From positions 62,001 through 126,000 of the forward strand of contig NZ_QVMN01000001.1 in NCBI RefSeq assembly GCF_010501075.1: DNA of 64,000 nucleotides, in the 5' to 3' direction. The notes beneath the pieces are model-generated. The model saw only the letters and a list, made by a program, of their open reading frames with translations, was not told where the DNA came from and made no database searches. Made by a program: the position numbers and the translations under genes. Position 1 is the stretch's first letter. Each line of letters opens with the position of its first letter. The DNA comes from Dysgonomonas sp. 25 (GTDB lineage Bacteria; Bacteroidota; Bacteroidia; Bacteroidales; Dysgonomonadaceae). Below are positions 54,824 through 63,600 of this stretch, in pieces.

Positions 54824-55279
54824 ATGGCAGGAGAAGCACAAGATAATGTATGGCCTTTGCCGAAGTTTTACTTTACAGTAGAAGTTGCAGATTTAGCGGA
54901 AGCCACCTTTCAGGAAGTTTCGGGATTAGATGTGGAAGCACAGATAATAGAGTATCGTCATGGTAATAGTCCTGAATTCTCGACAATCAAGATGCCTGGA
55001 ATTAAGAAATACGGAAATGTGACGTTGAAAAAAGGGATATTCAAGGGAGACAATAAATTCTGGGACTGGTTCAATAAAATAAAAATGAATACCATCGAAC
55101 GTCAGCCAATGACTATCAAATTATTGGATGAAGAAGGAAATCCCACAATGGTATGGACTCTCAAAAATGCATGGCCTACGAAAATTACAGGAACGGATAT
55201 GAAATCGGATGGTAATGAAGTAGCAGTAGAAACGCTTGAAGTTGCCCATGAAGGATTGACTATTGAGAATAAAAAATAA
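54824..55279 (+). CDS. eCIS inner tube protein 1 (gp19-like)
   Basis: A 151-residue member of the phage tail-tube family: WPLPKFYFTVEV start, FQEVSGLDVEAQIIEYRHG near residue 30, IKKYGNVTLKKGIFKGDNKFWDWF near 65, and a WTLKNAWPTKITGTDMKSDGNEV close. It forms stacked hexamers in the tube. It shares its stop/start bases with the second tube gene, the usual paired arrangement of eCIS loci. Confidence 0.95.
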   Translation: MAGEAQDNVWPLPKFYFTVEVADLAEATFQEVSGLDVEAQIIEYRHGNSPEFSTIKMPGIKKYGNVTLKKGIFKGDNKFWDWFNKIKMNTIERQPMTIKLLDEEGNPTMVWTLKNAWPTKITGTDMKSDGNEVAVETLEVAHEGLTIENKK

Positions 55280-55803
55280 TGACTGATACAATAGACACAG
55301 GTTGGAAGATTCCATTATCCTTTTATTTTCAGGTGAATATCGGTACCGATGAAATTGCATTCAAAGAAGTATCGGGTTTATCTGCCGAAATGGAGTTGGA
55401 AACCATACAGGAGGGTGGTGTCAATGAATATGAACACCGCCTTCCGAAACAAATCAAGCATGGAAATTTGGTGCTGAAAAGAGCTCTTATGCCTATAACC
55501 AATAATAATGTTGTGAAATGGATAAGTGAAATACTGGAAAAGGGCTCTTTTTATAATATCGAAGGACGTACATTTCCATTGACCAGAACGATTCAGATAA
55601 CCCTACTGTATGTTGAATCTGTAGATATTCAGGAAAAGGGGAAAGTTATAAGGACAGAAAGCCGCACTACTCCTGTCAATAAATGGGAATGTACGAATGC
55701 TTTCCCGGTAAAATGGGAGGTAGATGCACTCGATTCGGAGAAGAGTTCTGTATTGATAGAATCTATTGAGTTCGCTTATGCTACATTAAAATGTATGGAT
55801 TAA
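55279..55803 (+). CDS. eCIS inner tube protein 2 (tube-baseplate adaptor type)
   Basis: A 174-residue gp19-like protein. WKIPLSFYFQVNIG opening, FKEVSGLSAEMELETIQEGG near 30, and KHGNLVLKRAL near 65 resemble tube 1, but its central region has extra residues, as in the tube initiators that join the spike complex (Afp5-like). It follows tube 1 with no gap. Intact by length. Confidence 0.9.
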   Translation: MTDTIDTGWKIPLSFYFQVNIGTDEIAFKEVSGLSAEMELETIQEGGVNEYEHRLPKQIKHGNLVLKRALMPITNNNVVKWISEILEKGSFYNIEGRTFPLTRTIQITLLYVESVDIQEKGKVIRTESRTTPVNKWECTNAFPVKWEVDALDSEKSSVLIESIEFAYATLKCMD

Positions 55804-55816
55804 TCTGTAAAATAAT

Positions 55817-55978
55817 ATGGCAATTGTAATCAAAGAAATAAATGTTCGGACAACGGTAGAACGTACATTAAACCGAAAAAGCATGGATGCAAATGATAAG
55901 TATCAGCTAAAGAAAGAATTATTGCAGGAAATAAAAGAGATTGTACGTCAGGAAGTAAGACGAATAAATGAACGTTGA
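55817..55978 (+). CDS. DUF5908-like eCIS small protein
   Basis: A 53-residue protein with a beta start (MAIVIKEINVRTTVE) and a basic, helical end (LKKELLQEIKEIVRQEVRRI). Size, place between tube 2 and the LysM gene, and sequence pattern match the Afp6/DUF5908 family of eCIS clusters, whose role is unsettled. It is 13 bases after tube 2 and appears intact. Confidence 0.75.
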   Translation: MAIVIKEINVRTTVERTLNRKSMDANDKYQLKKELLQEIKEIVRQEVRRINER

Positions 55979-55985
55979 TAGCTGA

Positions 55986-56180
55986 ACTCGAAAAAATGGT
56001 AATACAACCTTGAAAGCAGGGGAGAGTATAGCCAAATGGTGCTATAAAGTATATAATGATTCATCATTCTGTTACGCCGCCGAATATAACAGATTGAATA
56101 GTATCAGAGATGTTAAAACCCGGAGTATCATTGATATTCCACAACTAAATAGAAATGGCAGAATCACCGACAAAAAATAG
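55986..56180 (+). pseudogene. LysM-domain (Afp7-like) C-terminal remnant
   Basis: This frame encodes a LysM fold: LKAGESIAKWCYKVYNDSSF, then AAEYNRLNSIRDVK and IIDIPQL. In eCIS loci the LysM protein is about 200 residues and lies just here, but only its last 60 residues remain, preceded by a stop in frame at 55983. No ATG precedes the domain; a TTG at 56010 exists without a ribosome-binding site. The tail overlaps the spike gene start by 26 bases. Confidence 0.65.
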
Positions 56181-57945
56181 TCAAGGACTTGTAACATGCA
56201 CCATCTATAAAGATGGAGATAAAATCAACAGTAGTTTCGGTCTTATATCCGTATGGATTCGAAAAGAAGTGAACCGGATAGGAAAAGCTACTTTAGTATT
56301 TGAAGCAGGCAACGCAGCCACTCAAAACGTGGAGGAAAGTGAAGATAGTACGTTTGATATAGGAAGCAATATCCGTATTGAGGCAGGATATGACAACACG
56401 GAGGACGTGATATTTGAAGGGATGGTCATCTCGCATAATATTGTTGTTCCTAAGGATGAAAACGCGATGCTCGAAATAGAATGTCGCGATTATGCTTTTC
56501 CTGCCACATTGAACAGGAAAAATTGTCTTTTCGAGAAATTGAAGGATAGCGATATTATTTCTCAGGTATTGGGTAATTACTCTCCTTTGTCAACCTCCGT
56601 AGATACTACTCAAACGAAGCATCCCGAACTTGTACAGTATTATTGTACCGATTGGGATTTTATCCTTTCACGTGCCGAAGCCAACGGTTTGATCGTAATA
56701 ACCGATGGTAAAGATATTTCAATAAAAAGGCCAGAAGTATCAGCGTCTGCGGTATTGAAAGTAACTTATGGAGTTGATATTATGGAGTTCACCGGACGTT
56801 TACAAGCTTCATCTCAGATTGATACTATCAATGCATGGGCTTGGGATAGTGCCACTCAGAAAATTGTAAAAACGAATGGCAATCCAGCAAGCCTGAATCG
56901 GCAAGGCGATAGCAGTGCCCGAAAATTGGCTCAGGCAATAACAACCGAAGAACAGAGTCTACAAACAGAAGCCGTAACAGATGAAAATGCCTTACGTTCT
57001 TGGGCAAACGCAGTTTTACTTCGTGCAGGATTATCAAAAATCCGAGGCGATTTTAAATTTCAAGGCAGTGCTAAAGCAGTGCCCGGCTGTATAATCGAAA
57101 TTGATGGCTTGGGTAAACGATTCAATGGTAATGCCTATATAGGAAGCGTAGAACATGAGATAAAAGACGGTAACTGGATTACAACGGCAGGTATGGGAAT
57201 TTCTCCGTTACAGATTACCGAGCAACAGAATGTTGTCGCTCCTTTAGCATCGGGATTGCTGCCGGGAATCAACGGATTGCATGTCGGTAAGGTCACAAAA
57301 ATACATGATGACCCGTTGGCAGAAAACAAAATACAAGTTGAGTTTCCTTTATTAAACGGTGAGAAAAATATGCTTTGGGCGCGCTTGTCCAATCTATGGG
57401 CAAGTACAGGCTTTGGTTCTTTCTTTATTCCCGAAATAGGGGATGAGGTTGTACTTGGTTTCTTCAATAATGACCCAACCTATCCTGTCATATTGGGAAG
57501 TCTGTATAGCAGTAAGCAAAAACCGCCATACGAAATAGAAAAAGAAAACAAGATAAAAGCGATTGTATCTAAATCAAAGCTTAAAATCGAATTTGAAGAA
57601 GAGAAAAAGATTATCACCATACAAACTCCGGAAAAGAATATCATTGAGATAAGCGATGATTCGAGGTCTATCAAGCTGACAGACCAACATAAAAACAAAA
57701 TAGAAATGACTTCGAACGGAATATTGTTCGATTCGGCTAAAGAGATTCAGTTGAAGGCAAAGACAAATATACTTATAGACGCAGGTGCTAATCTCGATAT
57801 AAAAGCTAAATCGAATCTCAAAATTGAAGGATTGAATGTCGAAGCAAAAGCTAAGGCTCAATTGACTGCAAAGGGAACAGCGTCCGCAGAGTTTTCTGCG
57901 AGCGGACAGACCGTAGTAAAAGGTGCAATGGTAATGATTAATTAA
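56155..57945 (+). CDS. eCIS spike protein (VgrG/gp5-gp27-like, Afp8-type)
   Basis: A 596-residue protein. It has a gp27-like N-terminal part (about 15-345, with IWIRKEVNRIGKATLVF and YCTDWDFILSRAEANG near 165), a gp5 OB domain (about 375-460: GKVTKIHDDP, then GFGSFFIPEIGDEVVLGF), and a C-terminal beta-helix rich in KAKTNI, KAKSNL and KAKAQL repeats ending in VVKGAMVMIN. It forms the trimeric spike under the tube, tipped by PAAR. It is complete and followed after 17 bases by the PAAR gene. Confidence 0.95.
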   Translation: MAESPTKNSQGLVTCTIYKDGDKINSSFGLISVWIRKEVNRIGKATLVFEAGNAATQNVEESEDSTFDIGSNIRIEAGYDNTEDVIFEGMVISHNIVVPKDENAMLEIECRDYAFPATLNRKNCLFEKLKDSDIISQVLGNYSPLSTSVDTTQTKHPELVQYYCTDWDFILSRAEANGLIVITDGKDISIKRPEVSASAVLKVTYGVDIMEFTGRLQASSQIDTINAWAWDSATQKIVKTNGNPASLNRQGDSSARKLAQAITTEEQSLQTEAVTDENALRSWANAVLLRAGLSKIRGDFKFQGSAKAVPGCIIEIDGLGKRFNGNAYIGSVEHEIKDGNWITTAGMGISPLQITEQQNVVAPLASGLLPGINGLHVGKVTKIHDDPLAENKIQVEFPLLNGEKNMLWARLSNLWASTGFGSFFIPEIGDEVVLGFFNNDPTYPVILGSLYSSKQKPPYEIEKENKIKAIVSKSKLKIEFEEEKKIITIQTPEKNIIEISDDSRSIKLTDQHKNKIEMTSNGILFDSAKEIQLKAKTNILIDAGANLDIKAKSNLKIEGLNVEAKAKAQLTAKGTASAEFSASGQTVVKGAMVMIN

Positions 57946-57962
57946 CTAAAAAAGAAAAAGAT

Positions 57963-58265
57963 ATGCCTCCTGCAGCAAGAATAACAGATATGCATACATG
58001 TCCCACGCAAACGCCCGCTTTTCCTTCTCCGATTCCTCATGTCGGAGGGCCTATTATAGGGCCGGGTGTACCAACAGTATTAATAGGGAGGTTACCGGCA
58101 GCGGTAATGGGAGATAACTGTGTATGTGTAGGACCTCCCGATAGTATTGTCAAAGGTTCGTCAACAGTGATGATAGGCGGAAAGCCCGCGGCGCGTATGG
58201 GTGATACATGCGCGCATGGGGGAAGTATTGTGGTAGGTTGTCCGACAGTAATGATTGGCGGATAG
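57963..58265 (+). CDS. PAAR spike-tip protein
   Basis: A 100-residue PAAR-domain protein. PPAARITDMHTCP, GPGVPTVLIGRLPAAVMGDNCVC, and GKPAARMGDTCAHGGSI form the repeated strands and metal-binding His/Cys set of the conical spike tip. It lies 17 bases after the spike gene and 4 bases before the damaged gp25 remnant. Intact. Confidence 0.95.
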   Translation: MPPAARITDMHTCPTQTPAFPSPIPHVGGPIIGPGVPTVLIGRLPAAVMGDNCVCVGPPDSIVKGSSTVMIGGKPAARMGDTCAHGGSIVVGCPTVMIGG

Positions 58266-58269
58266 TATT

Positions 58270-58469
58270 ATGATTGAAGACAAACCATATCTGGGTACAG
58301 GATGGGGATTCCCTGTTTCATTCGTATTTCCTTATTGGCAAATAAGTTTGATAGAGAAAAATATCAGCATAAAATAGAAGACCGTTTACCGGCACATATA
58401 TGTGTAGAATTTGTTTATTGTCCCGAAAGGATAATAAGCAAACGGAGATTTTTTCGAAGCAATTATTGA
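58270..58469 (+). pseudogene. Composite baseplate remnant (gp25-like start joined to Afp12-like end)
   Basis: The first frame (58270-58377, 35 codons) begins MIEDKPYLGTGWGFP, the N-terminal signature of gp25/Afp9 baseplate proteins, then changes to SFVFPYWQISLI. A second frame continues with KFDREKYQHKIEDRLPAHIC and FVYCPERI, stopping at 58469, which looks like the tail of the large Afp12-type baseplate protein. A deletion of several kilobases, removing the rest of gp25, Afp11 and most of Afp12, is the likeliest cause; a frameshift has also occurred. Confidence 0.6.
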
Positions 58470-58500
58470 ATATATTGGATTTAACGAAAACGACTCAAAG

Positions 58501-60327
58501 ATGAATACAATCGGTAAAATAGCATTTGATTTCAAAACTGAAAACGAGGAATTTACCCGTTCATTATATGAGCGTTGGGATAATTTCTTTGCCCTGAATG
58601 TTGAGAAAATAATTGATAGTGTATTAGAAAAATATGACAAGAAAGACTCGGTAATAGAAATTAGCCGTATCGAATTGGATTTGGAACAGATAGAGGAAGA
58701 GAATTTTGATGAACATTTTCCTCTTTTGTTGCGGGAAAGGCTTGAAGAAGCGTTGTTGCAATATCTCAATAATACAAATAATAAACAATCGAATCAACAA
58801 ACAGAAAAAGATTACTTATTCACTATTTTATGTCATTTCCTTTTGCATGGTTATTTACCTTGGCATATCGAAGATAAGTATAAAAATATTTGCGAGTTAT
58901 TTCTTGTTGTCCTAAAAGATAATAGCGAAAGACTGAAAACCTTTTTATTAACTTATGGACATTATACCAGCTTACAAGAACGTTTGGTATATCAGCTCGA
59001 TGAACCTTTATTAGAAAAAGGCATATATTTATTAGCTCCGGACGAAAGTGCTTTTATTTGCTCATACATTCATTTTCTGAAAGAAAAATATATTACCCTC
59101 GATAAAGCTTACATTCAACAATCGAATTATAGAAATACTGTCTATCTGGTTGTTTACTCTTATCTGCTGACAAACCGAAGTTCCTTTTTCAATAAAAAAA
59201 GTTTTATAATTTCTACTATAAACGGACTGGCAAAGAAGTACAATCTGACATACGATTATTTATTAATTCTTTTTTATCAAAATAACGTATTGGAAAATGT
59301 ACGTCTTCCATTCGATTTGATTCAAGTCTTTGAACAACTCAAACAAGACTACAAGCTTACTTCGCAGAAAGACCAACCCATTCCTGAAACAAGAGATGAA
59401 AAGCTTCAAGAGAATGCAAAAAAAACATTGGAAAAATATTTCGGGAAAGAAGCCAATTTTTCAGACATTATATTACGATTATCAGAGGAAACTGATTTTA
59501 TAAAATTTATAGATGAAATACTGCAAATCGAAAATTTACTGTATCGATTTATTAGTTCAGAGTTGAATATTACTATAAACAGAAAGAAGATACTGAACCT
59601 TCTTCTCAAATTATCTGCCGAATACAGATATCTGAGTCAGGAAGATATTTTATCTCGGATTGTCGATCTGATAGCACGGGATATAGATACATCTAAACAA
59701 CCATTATTTTTTGAAAAAATAGAAAGTTTCTTTCAAACAAATAAATTATTAAAAAGCTATTCAAATATTATTAATCATAAAAACGAAATTATTATGGAAA
59801 AGCAAAATCTAAACATCCCTCAAAATGAACCAATCTATGTAGACAATGCAGGAATAGTATTACTTACTCCATATTTTCCTCGTTTATTTTCTCTGATGTC
59901 ACTTACCGAAGACCGTAAATTTAAAGGAGAAGCAGAACAGCTGAGAGCACTTGCAACTACATACTATCTTGTTACAGGAAATGATAGATCCCCCAAAGAA
60001 CAATATATCATAAATAAGCTATTAGTTGGGATGGATATTTCAAAGCCGATACCTCAATTACCCGAACTGACAAAAGAAGATAAAGAGGTCTGTGAATCTC
60101 TACTGAAAGCAGTATTGCAAAATTGGGATAAATTGAGAAATACTTCGATAATGGCTTTACGTGAAGCATTTCTTATGCGTCCGGGTAAAGTTGAAATGAA
60201 AGAAGATGCTATTCATCTGAGAGTAGAAGAGAAAGCTTATGACATGCTTCTCGATTCGGTTCCGTGGAATTTCCGTATGATAAAAATGCCATGGATGGAA
60301 AAACGCATTGAGGTGAAATGGCGGTGA
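58501..60327 (+). CDS. eCIS tape-measure-type protein
   Basis: A 608-residue protein with the opening of contractile-injection tape-measure proteins: IGKIAFDFKTENEEFTRSLYERWDNFF and SVIEISRIELDLEQIEEENFDEHFP, and the closing ALREAFLMRPGKVEMKEDAIHLRVEEKAYDMLLDSVPW. The middle contains the conserved YVDNAGIVLLTPYFPRLFSLM (near residue 440). It is on the short side for the group, consistent with a short particle. Start and end are both recognisable, so it appears intact although its neighbours are not. Confidence 0.8.
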   Translation: MNTIGKIAFDFKTENEEFTRSLYERWDNFFALNVEKIIDSVLEKYDKKDSVIEISRIELDLEQIEEENFDEHFPLLLRERLEEALLQYLNNTNNKQSNQQTEKDYLFTILCHFLLHGYLPWHIEDKYKNICELFLVVLKDNSERLKTFLLTYGHYTSLQERLVYQLDEPLLEKGIYLLAPDESAFICSYIHFLKEKYITLDKAYIQQSNYRNTVYLVVYSYLLTNRSSFFNKKSFIISTINGLAKKYNLTYDYLLILFYQNNVLENVRLPFDLIQVFEQLKQDYKLTSQKDQPIPETRDEKLQENAKKTLEKYFGKEANFSDIILRLSEETDFIKFIDEILQIENLLYRFISSELNITINRKKILNLLLKLSAEYRYLSQEDILSRIVDLIARDIDTSKQPLFFEKIESFFQTNKLLKSYSNIINHKNEIIMEKQNLNIPQNEPIYVDNAGIVLLTPYFPRLFSLMSLTEDRKFKGEAEQLRALATTYYLVTGNDRSPKEQYIINKLLVGMDISKPIPQLPELTKEDKEVCESLLKAVLQNWDKLRNTSIMALREAFLMRPGKVEMKEDAIHLRVEEKAYDMLLDSVPWNFRMIKMPWMEKRIEVKWR

Positions 60328-60341
60328 GATTTTTTTAGTGA

Positions 60342-60548
60342 TTAAAGAACGGCATAGAAGCATTATCAGGTTATTCGATGGATGATGTACGAGTACACTA
60401 TAATTCTGCTAAGCCTGCACAATTACAAGCTCTTGCTTATGCACAAGACACAGATATTCATATCGCACCGGGACAAGAGCAACATCTACCGCACGAGGTA
60501 TGGTATGTTGTGTAGCAGAAGCAAGGGCGTGTTCAGCCTACTATTATG
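60342..60548 (+). pseudogene. DUF4157 (eCIS-associated metallopeptidase-like) domain fragment
   Basis: The frame reads LKNGIEALSGYSMDDVRVHYN, then AQLQALAYAQDTDIHIAPGQ and LPHEVWYVV, a stop at 60513, then QKQGRVQPT. This is the core of the DUF4157 domain found on eCIS cargo proteins. The usual HExxH has lost its second His (HEVWY) and the expected Gln codon is a stop. There is no start codon; the frame follows a stop 14 bases past the tape-measure gene. It is a double-dead fragment. Confidence 0.75.
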
Positions 60549-60562
60549 ATAATACTATTAAA

Positions 60563-60625
60563 TCTCACTTATAGAAAAATGTAGATTATCTCTGTAAATT
60601 CAAATGTTTACAGGGATTTTTGTTT
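60563..60625 (+). repeat. Diverged attachment-site repeat att3
   Basis: It shares ATAGAAAAATGTAGATTAT and TTTACAGGGATTTTTGTTT with att1, but has a 6-base gap, a C-to-T change in the left stem arm and four altered loop bases. The CCA-end of the tRNA-like part has drifted. It marks an old junction. Confidence 0.65.
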
Positions 60626-60670
60626 CATCGCTTGTAAGTTCAGGCTGGCGAAGGAAAGGTATGAAAGGAT
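60626..60670 (+). pseudogene. Relic of a WYL gene 3' end
   Basis: About 45 bases match the WYL gene ends (43985-44030) with few changes; in the right frame they encode KFRLAKERYE. This is a third WYL footprint, directly after att3. The start of the HTCS gene end is at 60678. Confidence 0.6.
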
Positions 60671-60677
60671 TCATACT

Positions 60678-63600
60678 TTATTCCTGACCATTATTTTTTC
60701 TAAACTCGGTTGGCTTGCAACCATATCTTTGACTAAAAGCCCGATAAAAGCTACTTTTGTTAGAAAAGCCTGATCTGGTAACTATTTCATCAATCGTTAG
60801 CTTCGATTTTAACAACAAGTTCTTAGCCATAAGGAGCCTCCCATTGCGGATCATCTCGTGCAAACTGATATTTATTTCTTTAAGTCTGCGGTACAGGCTT
60901 CGTGTACTCATACCCAAACTGGTGGCTATAAAATCAGATGAGAGGTTCTCGTCATGAATGTTTTTGTTGATTATTTTATGTAGTTGTTTTACTAATTTTC
61001 TATCATCGGCATGTTGCAATTTCCCCATATCCAGCTTATATTCACTCAAAGGCGATGTAAAATATTCTTTTAGATCTGTTTTACGCATGAGTAACCGGAA
61101 TACAACCGATTTCAGATAATCATTGTCAAAAGGTTTAGTAATAAAGACATCAGCTCCTGAATCTATAACTTCTATCTGCTTCTCGGCTTCATGTACGGCT
61201 GAAACGATAATCAACGGGATGTGAGACATCATTTTATCCGACTTCAGCACTTTGGTTAAATCAATACCGTCAATACCCTTCATCATCATGTCGCAAATGA
61301 TAATATCTGTATGGTTAGTACTCAGAAGGTTGAGTGCCTTTAGAGGATCATTTACAGGGAATATATTAAAATCATCTTTTAAGATGTCACCTATCAGCCA
61401 TAATACCTGTTCATCATCATCTATAATTGTTACTGTTGGGCGCTCATTTTTGTATTCATATTGTGGAGCTGCCAACTTAAATGTATTCGTATTCATTGCC
61501 GGTGGAGAATATACTTCCGGATAAATACTTTCCTCTCCTTTTAGAAAAGGTAATGTGATAGTGAAAGCAATTATATTATCCGGGAGTATTTCTGCTGTAA
61601 TCTTTCCGGACAATAATCTGACCAGCCCCGCAGTTATAGCAAGCCCGAGCCCGTTTTGTTGCCATGATTTATTTTTTTGTTTACTGAAAACTGTGTATCT
61701 GTCGAAAATGTTTTTAATATCTTCTTTGTGGATTGTTTTGCTTCTGTTCGAGGTTCTGATTTTTAATTCTTTATCGTTAGATAATACCTCAAATTTTATA
61801 ACCTCTCCCTCCGAATACTTTACTGCATTAGAGAGGAGATTGATAAATATGGTAGTTAAGAATTTTTCATCCGAATTCCATACGATCTCCCTGTCATAAC
61901 TCTTTTCTATTTCGGGTGCAGTCGTCGAGATACCGACCTTGAAAGAGTCGATTACGTTGTTTGCTATATTCGAAACATCCAATTTCCTTATCTGAGGTTT
62001 TTTATATCCCGCATCTATCTGTTTAAAATCCATTAAGTCCTTTATTAATGAATTCATACGCTTGGCATTCAGATTAATTACGTTTATGTATTCCGCTATT
62101 AATGGACTGACACCTTTTTGTTCGAGTATACGGTTACAAGGTCCGGAGATAAGCGTAAGAGGAGTGGCGAATTCGTGCGCTATATCAGTGAAAAAGTCTA
62201 ATTTGGCCTCATATATTTCTTCCTTTTTTTGTTGCATTGCTCTGGCCGATTCCTCTGCTTTTTTTCTACGCCTGAGCTTTAATATCGCCCGAATGAAAAG
62301 GACTGATACGAATGCAAGAATGAGAAAATAGGCAAAATAAGCCAATCCCGACCTGTACCACGGGGGAAGTATTATAATGGATATTCGTTGCAGATCACTA
62401 TCTCTGTGGAGATCCTTATTATGATATTTCACATATAATTCATATCTCCCCGGATTCATATTGGTAAATGAGATAGCACCATCATTATTATTGTTGACCC
62501 ATTGCCCGTCATCCCCTATTTTGTAATAATAGTTATAATTGCTTCCGTGCAAATAGTCTAATGCCAAGAATGTCAGAGTGAAAAAGTTTTGGTTATACCC
62601 GAATATCAGTTCGTTTGTATTTTCCTTCCTGAAATCATTTATATTCCTGTTTATACCGAACAAAGAAAGCTTCTCCATTTTCAGTGTCGGCATATACTCC
62701 GTTATTTCGGGGTGAGTAACATACAGTATTGTAGTGAAGCCATTTATGCCACCAAAAAACAGCAAGCCGCTTCTCTCGTCTTTAAAGGAAGAATTTGAAA
62801 GATACTCTATACTGTTTAGCCCATACGATTCGTCGAAGTGCTGAAAAGAATTCACTTCTCGGTTATAGACCGATAACCCATCGCACGTGCTTAGCCAATA
62901 ATGGTGCTCATATCCCGGCAGGATGTCCTTCGTATCAGTATTGTTAAGGACGGAATTGCTACTCACCTCATAATTGTGGTTGTATTCGGCTATACCAAAG
63001 TCTGTGGCTGCAATATAAGAGTTATCGTTCGCAGCTATTATTCGGTTTGCACTTCGAGATATCTCTTGTGGTATTGGAAACTCTATCAATCGGTCATTCT
63101 CTATTTTATATATGCCATTGCTCCGATTTATGAAGCAGACCTCGTTATGCATAGTAAAGATGGAAGAAAAACGATTGCGCGAGACTTTGTTTTCGTCAAT
63201 GGTAAAAAAACGAATGGAGCTTAACTCGGGAATGTTCTCCGTGGATGCGATTTCTACCTTTGCTATTCCCGCTTCGTAACAGGCAACCCAGAGGGTAGAG
63301 CCTTGCTGGTAGATAGCTTTGATGTGCTTTAAATAATTGTTCCCCGAGCCGAGTGGTATTATTCGGTTCAGCTTTTTCGAATAGAAAGCCAGTCCGGATT
63401 TGCAACCAATCCATATACCATGTTCAGAGCCATGGAATGAATATATTGTATCGTCAGGTAATCTCTCGCTAATATGTTCGCTATATATATTATCTGTTCC
63501 TTTTCGGAATGAGTAATTCGGTATCTTAATAATACCTTCCCCTTCTGTGCCTAACCAGAGAGTATTTTTCTCATCCATGTAAATGGCAGTCACAGGCTTT

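Larger units (their letters stand above)
45910..60625. mobile_element. Genomic island 2 (older tandem insertion)
   Basis: It is bounded by att2 and a diverged att3. No integrase is present in it. It carries secreted proteins, RtcB and slipin, WYL copy 2 and the decayed eCIS. Divergence of att3 implies an older insertion than island 1, or a boundary that has since been altered. Confidence 0.5.

Noticed and set aside
52265-60327. Tail genes considered as a prophage
   Set aside because: There is no capsid, terminase, portal or lysis gene; PAAR, DUF5908, LysM and DUF4157 parts and the paired tubes are eCIS features.
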